Of a DNA stretch of 8,343 nt, positions 6,507 through 8,343 are shown in pieces. Position 1 is the stretch's first letter; each line of letters opens with the position of its first letter. The position numbers were made by a program, and so were the translations under genes. The notes beneath the pieces were generated by a model. That model had not been told where the DNA came from and made no database searches. It saw only the letters and a list, made by a program, of their open reading frames with translations. Source of the stretch: Acidobacteriota bacterium (lineage in GTDB: Bacteria; Acidobacteriota; Terriglobia; Terriglobales; Acidobacteriaceae); NCBI GenBank assembly GCA_025353435.1, contig JANXQR010000761.1, positions 1 through 8,343 on the forward strand, in the 5' to 3' direction.

Positions 6507-7196
6507 GTGCACTGGACCAACCCCGCCACGACCGCATTCGACCAACTCCGCCACGCGCCCATCGTGCGCTTCTCGCTGCTCGCGCTCAGCTCCATCTTTT
6601 TCCTGGTCGACCCCTTCGCCGCCATCGGCTCGTTTCTCGCCATCACCTCGAGCGCCGACCCCGAGCGCCGCAAGCGCATGGCCCGCAAGGCAGCCATCAC
6701 CTGCTTCATCGTGCTGACGACCTTTGCGCTCGCCGGCCAGCTCATCTTCCGCATGTTCGGCATCACTCTACCGGCCTTTGAAGTCGCGGGCGGCCTGATT
6801 CTGCTGCTCATCGGCCTCGACATGCTTGAAGCCAAGCGCTCGCCCACGCAGGAAGCCCACGGCGACACCGAAGAGGGCGCCAGCAAGGAAGACGCGGGCA
6901 TCGTGCCTCTCGGCATCCCCATGCTCGCCGGCCCCGGCGCTATCTCGTCGGTCATGGTGCTGGTGGGCCAGGTGCCGTCGGTGTGGAACTGGGAGATGGC
7001 CGCCATCATTGGCTCCATCGCCATCACTTCGCTGGTCAGCTATTGGGTGTTCGCAGGCGCCGCCCGCGTCCGCGCCTTCATGGGAGAAACAGGCATCCGC
7101 ATTCTCGTCCGCATCATGGGCCTGCTGCTGGTAGCGCTTGCCATGCAGTTCTTCGTCAACGGGCTGACGGATCTTGGAATCATTCAGAAGCAGTGA
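6507..7196 (+). CDS. MarC-family integral membrane protein
   Basis: A 229-residue inner-membrane protein of the MarC (UPF0056) family, with about six transmembrane helices at roughly 21-44, 62-84, 90-110, 131-157, 163-187 and 200-222. Family landmarks are visible: VDPFAAIGSFLAIT (34-47), FGITLPAFEVAGGLILLLIG (about 87-106), GIPMLAGPGAISSVMVL (about 136-152) and the closing RIMGLLLVALAMQFFVNGL. A hydrophilic, acidic loop (EAKRSPTQEAHGDTEEGASKEDAG) separates the two halves. The biochemical role of the family is not established; the old link to multiple antibiotic resistance was not upheld. The start is GTG at 6507, only 13 bases after mtnC, with a weak upstream AGG, so it is probably read from the mtn transcript. 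Nothing shows a functional link to methionine salvage. Confidence 0.92.
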   Translation: MHWTNPATTAFDQLRHAPIVRFSLLALSSIFFLVDPFAAIGSFLAITSSADPERRKRMARKAAITCFIVLTTFALAGQLIFRMFGITLPAFEVAGGLILLLIGLDMLEAKRSPTQEAHGDTEEGASKEDAGIVPLGIPMLAGPGAISSVMVLVGQVPSVWNWEMAAIIGSIAITSLVSYWVFAGAARVRAFMGETGIRILVRIMGLLLVALAMQFFVNGLTDLGIIQKQ

Positions 7197-7284
7197 ACAG
7201 TAGTCAGTGCTCAATGCTCATTGACGAGCTCTGCACCGGGCATTTTCTGACCACTTACCACTGATCACTGATCACTAGTCTGTT
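7196..7284. repeat. Inverted element built of 7-bp heptads
   Basis: The left arm reads TAGTCAG, TGCTCAA, TGCTCAT, TGACGAG (7201-7228). The right arm (7247-7274), read on the opposite strand, gives TGATCAG twice, then TGGTAAG and TGGTCAG. Each arm therefore holds four heptads of approximate consensus TGNTCAG, pointing at each other. AACAG at 7196-7200 matches the far end of the right arm (AACAG on the complement of 7280-7284). The loop is about 18 bases. The element starts at the last base of the marC stop codon. It may act as the transcript end for the mtn-marC cluster or be a dispersed intergenic repeat. Confidence 0.6.
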
Positions 7285-7321
7285 TTCCACCGCGAATCAC
7301 CCTTTCCCACAGCCTTTCCCC

Positions 7322-7350
7322 TTGCATTCCGGACCTTCGGTTGCTATTCT
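7322..7350 (+). promoter_or_regulatory. Candidate rRNA operon promoter P1
   Basis: TTGCAT (7322-7327) and TATTCT (7345-7350) are separated by exactly 17 bases. The -10 matches the sigma-70 consensus at four of six positions and the -35 at three. Transcription would begin near 7357. Confidence 0.35.
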
Positions 7351-7391
7351 CAACAAGTCGCAACGGACGGTTTTCGCAAGTGAATCGTTTG

Positions 7392-7420
7392 TTGCAAAGC
7401 AGAGACTGCTGTGTTAGTCT
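7392..7420 (+). promoter_or_regulatory. Candidate rRNA operon promoter P2
   Basis: TTGCAA (7392-7397) and TAGTCT (7415-7420) are separated by 17 bases, with transcription starting near 7427. GTTGCAA recurs at 7428-7434, followed again by an AGCAG, so part of the promoter is duplicated across the presumed start. Confidence 0.35.
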
Positions 7421-7439
7421 CAAAAATGTTGCAAGTAAG

Positions 7440-7530
7440 CAGTGGGGCTTTACGTGGCCATGTGGCCTGCCCGTAAGGGAAAGAGAAAGCCAGTTCGTAG
7501 GGTCAGGCGAGGTAGATTAGAACGCCCCTG
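7440..7530 (+). ncRNA. Closed structured RNA domain in the leader
   Basis: CAG-T-GGGGC (7440-7448) pairs with GCCCCTG (7524-7530), with one bulged base, closing a 91-base domain. Inside, TTACG (7450-7454) pairs with CGTAA (7472-7476) around a GGCC/GGCC stem with an ATGT loop. GGCTTT (7446-7451) could instead pair with AAAGCC (7486-7491), and this would break both other stems. I recognise no known RNA family. It may be part of the rRNA leader or a separate small RNA started at P2. Confidence 0.35.
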
Positions 7531-7568
7531 AACCCCTGTAGGGAATCCCGCAGAGAACAATCCACCGC

Positions 7569-7625
7569 ACGACCCGAGAGATTAATCTCTCGCGAGCCTC
7601 TAGCGGCTCGAGAAGTTTTGGTCGT
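7569..7625 (+). promoter_or_regulatory. Two hairpins enclosed by an outer stem, beside boxA
   Basis: ACGACC (7569-7574) pairs with GGTCGT (7620-7625). Between them lie an 18-base perfect palindrome (7575-7592, centre ATTAAT) and, with no gap, a hairpin CGAGCC/GGCTCG (7593-7610) with loop TCTAGC. The boxA-like sequence begins at the closing arm. The layout of hairpin then boxA resembles the boxB-boxA order of rRNA antitermination sites. The second hairpin followed by AGAAGTTTT could alternatively act as a weak terminator. Confidence 0.5.
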
Positions 7626-7636
7626 TCTTTGATATT
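7624..7636 (+). promoter_or_regulatory. boxA-like antitermination sequence 1
   Basis: GTTCTTTGATATT agrees with E. coli rRNA boxA (GCTCTTTAACAAT) at 9 of 13 positions, including the TCTTT core bound by NusB-NusE. Confidence 0.5.
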
Positions 7637-7654
7637 TAGCGCTGCGTGATGCTT

Positions 7655-7683
7655 TTCAGAGACGGGTTTAAACCCGGTCTGAA
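7655..7683 (+). other. Stem-loop after the first boxA
   Basis: TTCAGA (7655-7660) pairs with TCTGAA (7678-7683). Above a 2x1 internal loop, C plus GGGTTT pairs with AAACCC plus G. The core GGGTTTAAACCC is a perfect palindrome, so the DNA could also be a protein site. Confidence 0.5.
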
Positions 7684-7769
7684 TCGGTCACCCCATAAGC
7701 GCTTCATCAAGCAGGGAACCACCGCCAACAATGAGTTTGGTCGGCCTTGGATGAAGTGAAAATAGTGGG

Positions 7770-7798
7770 TTGACATGATACCAGATCTTCGATAGTCT
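7770..7798 (+). promoter_or_regulatory. Candidate rRNA operon promoter P3
   Basis: A perfect -35 TTGACA (7770-7775), a 17-base spacer and TAGTCT (7793-7798) as -10, the same hexamer as in P2. Transcription would start near 7805, inside the longer leader and 130 bases before the second boxA. Confidence 0.45.
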
Positions 7799-7933
7799 TG
7801 GAAAGTCGCGCAAAACGGCTGAGGGATGCGGGAGACCGCTAAACTCAATCAGCGCAACAAGTTCGGGGACACTCAGACGTAAAAGTTTGAGCCTCGATCC
7901 ACAAGGGAACCGCTTAGGCGGACCTCTCTCAAG

Positions 7934-7946
7934 GATCTTTGACAAT
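7934..7946 (+). promoter_or_regulatory. boxA-like antitermination sequence 2
   Basis: GATCTTTGACAAT matches E. coli rRNA boxA (GCTCTTTAACAAT) at 11 of 13 positions, a closer match than the copy at 7624. It contains TTGACA, which could be mistaken for a -35 element, but no acceptable -10 follows at 16-18 bases. Confidence 0.6.
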
Positions 7947-8010
7947 AAGGTTGAACATGCCAGTCGTGGGAATCGATCAGGTTTGGCTTGATCATTCTCA
8001 CAAGGTAAGA

Positions 8011-8065
8011 GCATCTGCGTGCACCCTCTTCTTCGGAGCAATCTGAAAAAGAGATGCGCAGATGC
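8011..8065 (+). other. Long stem-loop upstream of 16S rRNA
   Basis: GCATCTGCG (8011-8019) pairs perfectly with CGCAGATGC (8057-8065). The stem can continue as CTCTT (8026-8030) with AAGAG (8049-8053) past an internal loop. It is a pre-rRNA leader helix and possibly a target of processing nucleases. Confidence 0.6.
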
Positions 8066-8066
8066 C

Positions 8067-8104
8067 GTCGACTCACAAACGACCTCCGTCGGGAGTGAGT
8101 TGAC
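8067..8104 (+). other. Stem-loop just before the mature 16S 5' end
   Basis: GTCGACTCAC (8067-8076) pairs with GTGAGTTGAC (8095-8104) over 10 pairs including one G-U. An inner CGAC-CTCC-GTCG hairpin sits at 8080-8091. It follows the 8011-8065 stem with a single-base gap, so the two may stack. Confidence 0.6.
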
Positions 8105-8112
8105 AACAGGTT

Positions 8113-8343
<231 letters not shown>

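Larger units (their letters stand above)
7285..8112 (+). other. Long, structured leader of the rRNA operon without protein genes
   Basis: No believable coding region lies between marC and 16S rRNA. Leftward reading frames here have no ribosome binding site or recognisable domain. The stretch instead holds promoter-like hexamer pairs at 7322-7350, 7392-7420 and 7770-7798, boxA-like sequences at 7624 and 7934, and at least seven stem-loops. Several of these are listed separately. Also seen are small hairpins at 7910-7921 (CCGC-TTAG-GCGG) and 7970-7997 (GATCA/TGATC extended by GAAT/ATTC with one bulged base). The leader is longer than in well-studied bacteria, where it is usually under 300 bases. 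Confidence 0.65.

Noticed and set aside
7201..7274. CRISPR array
   Set aside because: Units are 7 bp, contiguous and in opposing arms, with no spacers.
7430..7560. Signal recognition particle RNA, 6S RNA or tmRNA
   Set aside because: GGTCAGG is present, but the GGAAGGAAGCAGCC-type loop of SRP RNA is absent. The tmRNA 5' end and the 6S central bubble are also not seen.
7636..7848. Leftward 70-codon frame in the leader
   Set aside because: No ribosome binding site, no domain, and overlap with the P3 promoter-like pair and the 7655-7683 hairpin.
7939..7944. TTGACA as a -35 promoter element
   Set aside because: No acceptable -10 lies 16-18 bases downstream, and the bases are better explained as part of a boxA matching 11 of 13 positions.

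Overview
The window comes from a chromosome of an acidobacterium, most likely of the class Terriglobia (subdivision 1). The main evidence is the first ~230 bases of a 16S rRNA gene at the right edge, whose opening bases and V1/V2 region look acidobacterial. The moderately high GC protein genes and a secreted protein ending in a TonB-type C-terminal domain fit this. The assignment is made by eye, not by a database search.

Left part (1-2081). Three genes run leftward: a 92-residue zinc-ribbon protein, a 92-residue two-helix membrane protein, and moaA (molybdenum cofactor biosynthesis), cut by the window edge. Diverging from them are a 56-residue very basic protein and a VOC/glyoxalase-fold protein. 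The divergent spacer (1398-1512) holds a perfect 7-bp inverted repeat.

Middle (2110-4453). A GC-rich hairpin separates the convergent VOC gene from a leftward gene for a secreted TonB_C-domain protein. That gene lies downstream of a TrmJ-like RNA 2'-O-methyltransferase gene in the same direction.

Right-centre (4453-7196). A rightward cluster encodes three consecutive enzymes of the methionine salvage pathway: mtnB (dehydratase), mtnD (acireductone dioxygenase) and mtnC (enolase-phosphatase). Together they turn methylthioribulose-1-phosphate into the 2-keto acid precursor of methionine. mtnC overlaps mtnD by 4 nt, and a MarC-family membrane protein follows 13 nt later. The upstream steps (mtnP/mtnK/mtnA) are not here.

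Right end (7197-8343). A heptad-repeat inverted element follows marC. About 830 bases without a convincing protein gene then lead into 16S rRNA. I read this stretch as an unusually long ribosomal RNA operon leader. It holds several promoter-like pairs with 17-nt spacing, two boxA-like antitermination sequences and many stem-loops, including a closed junction of two hairpins just before the first boxA and two strong hairpins just before the 16S start.

Overall this is mostly ordinary housekeeping sequence. No clear undescribed protein system is present. The most unusual material is the structured rRNA leader and the heptad repeat.
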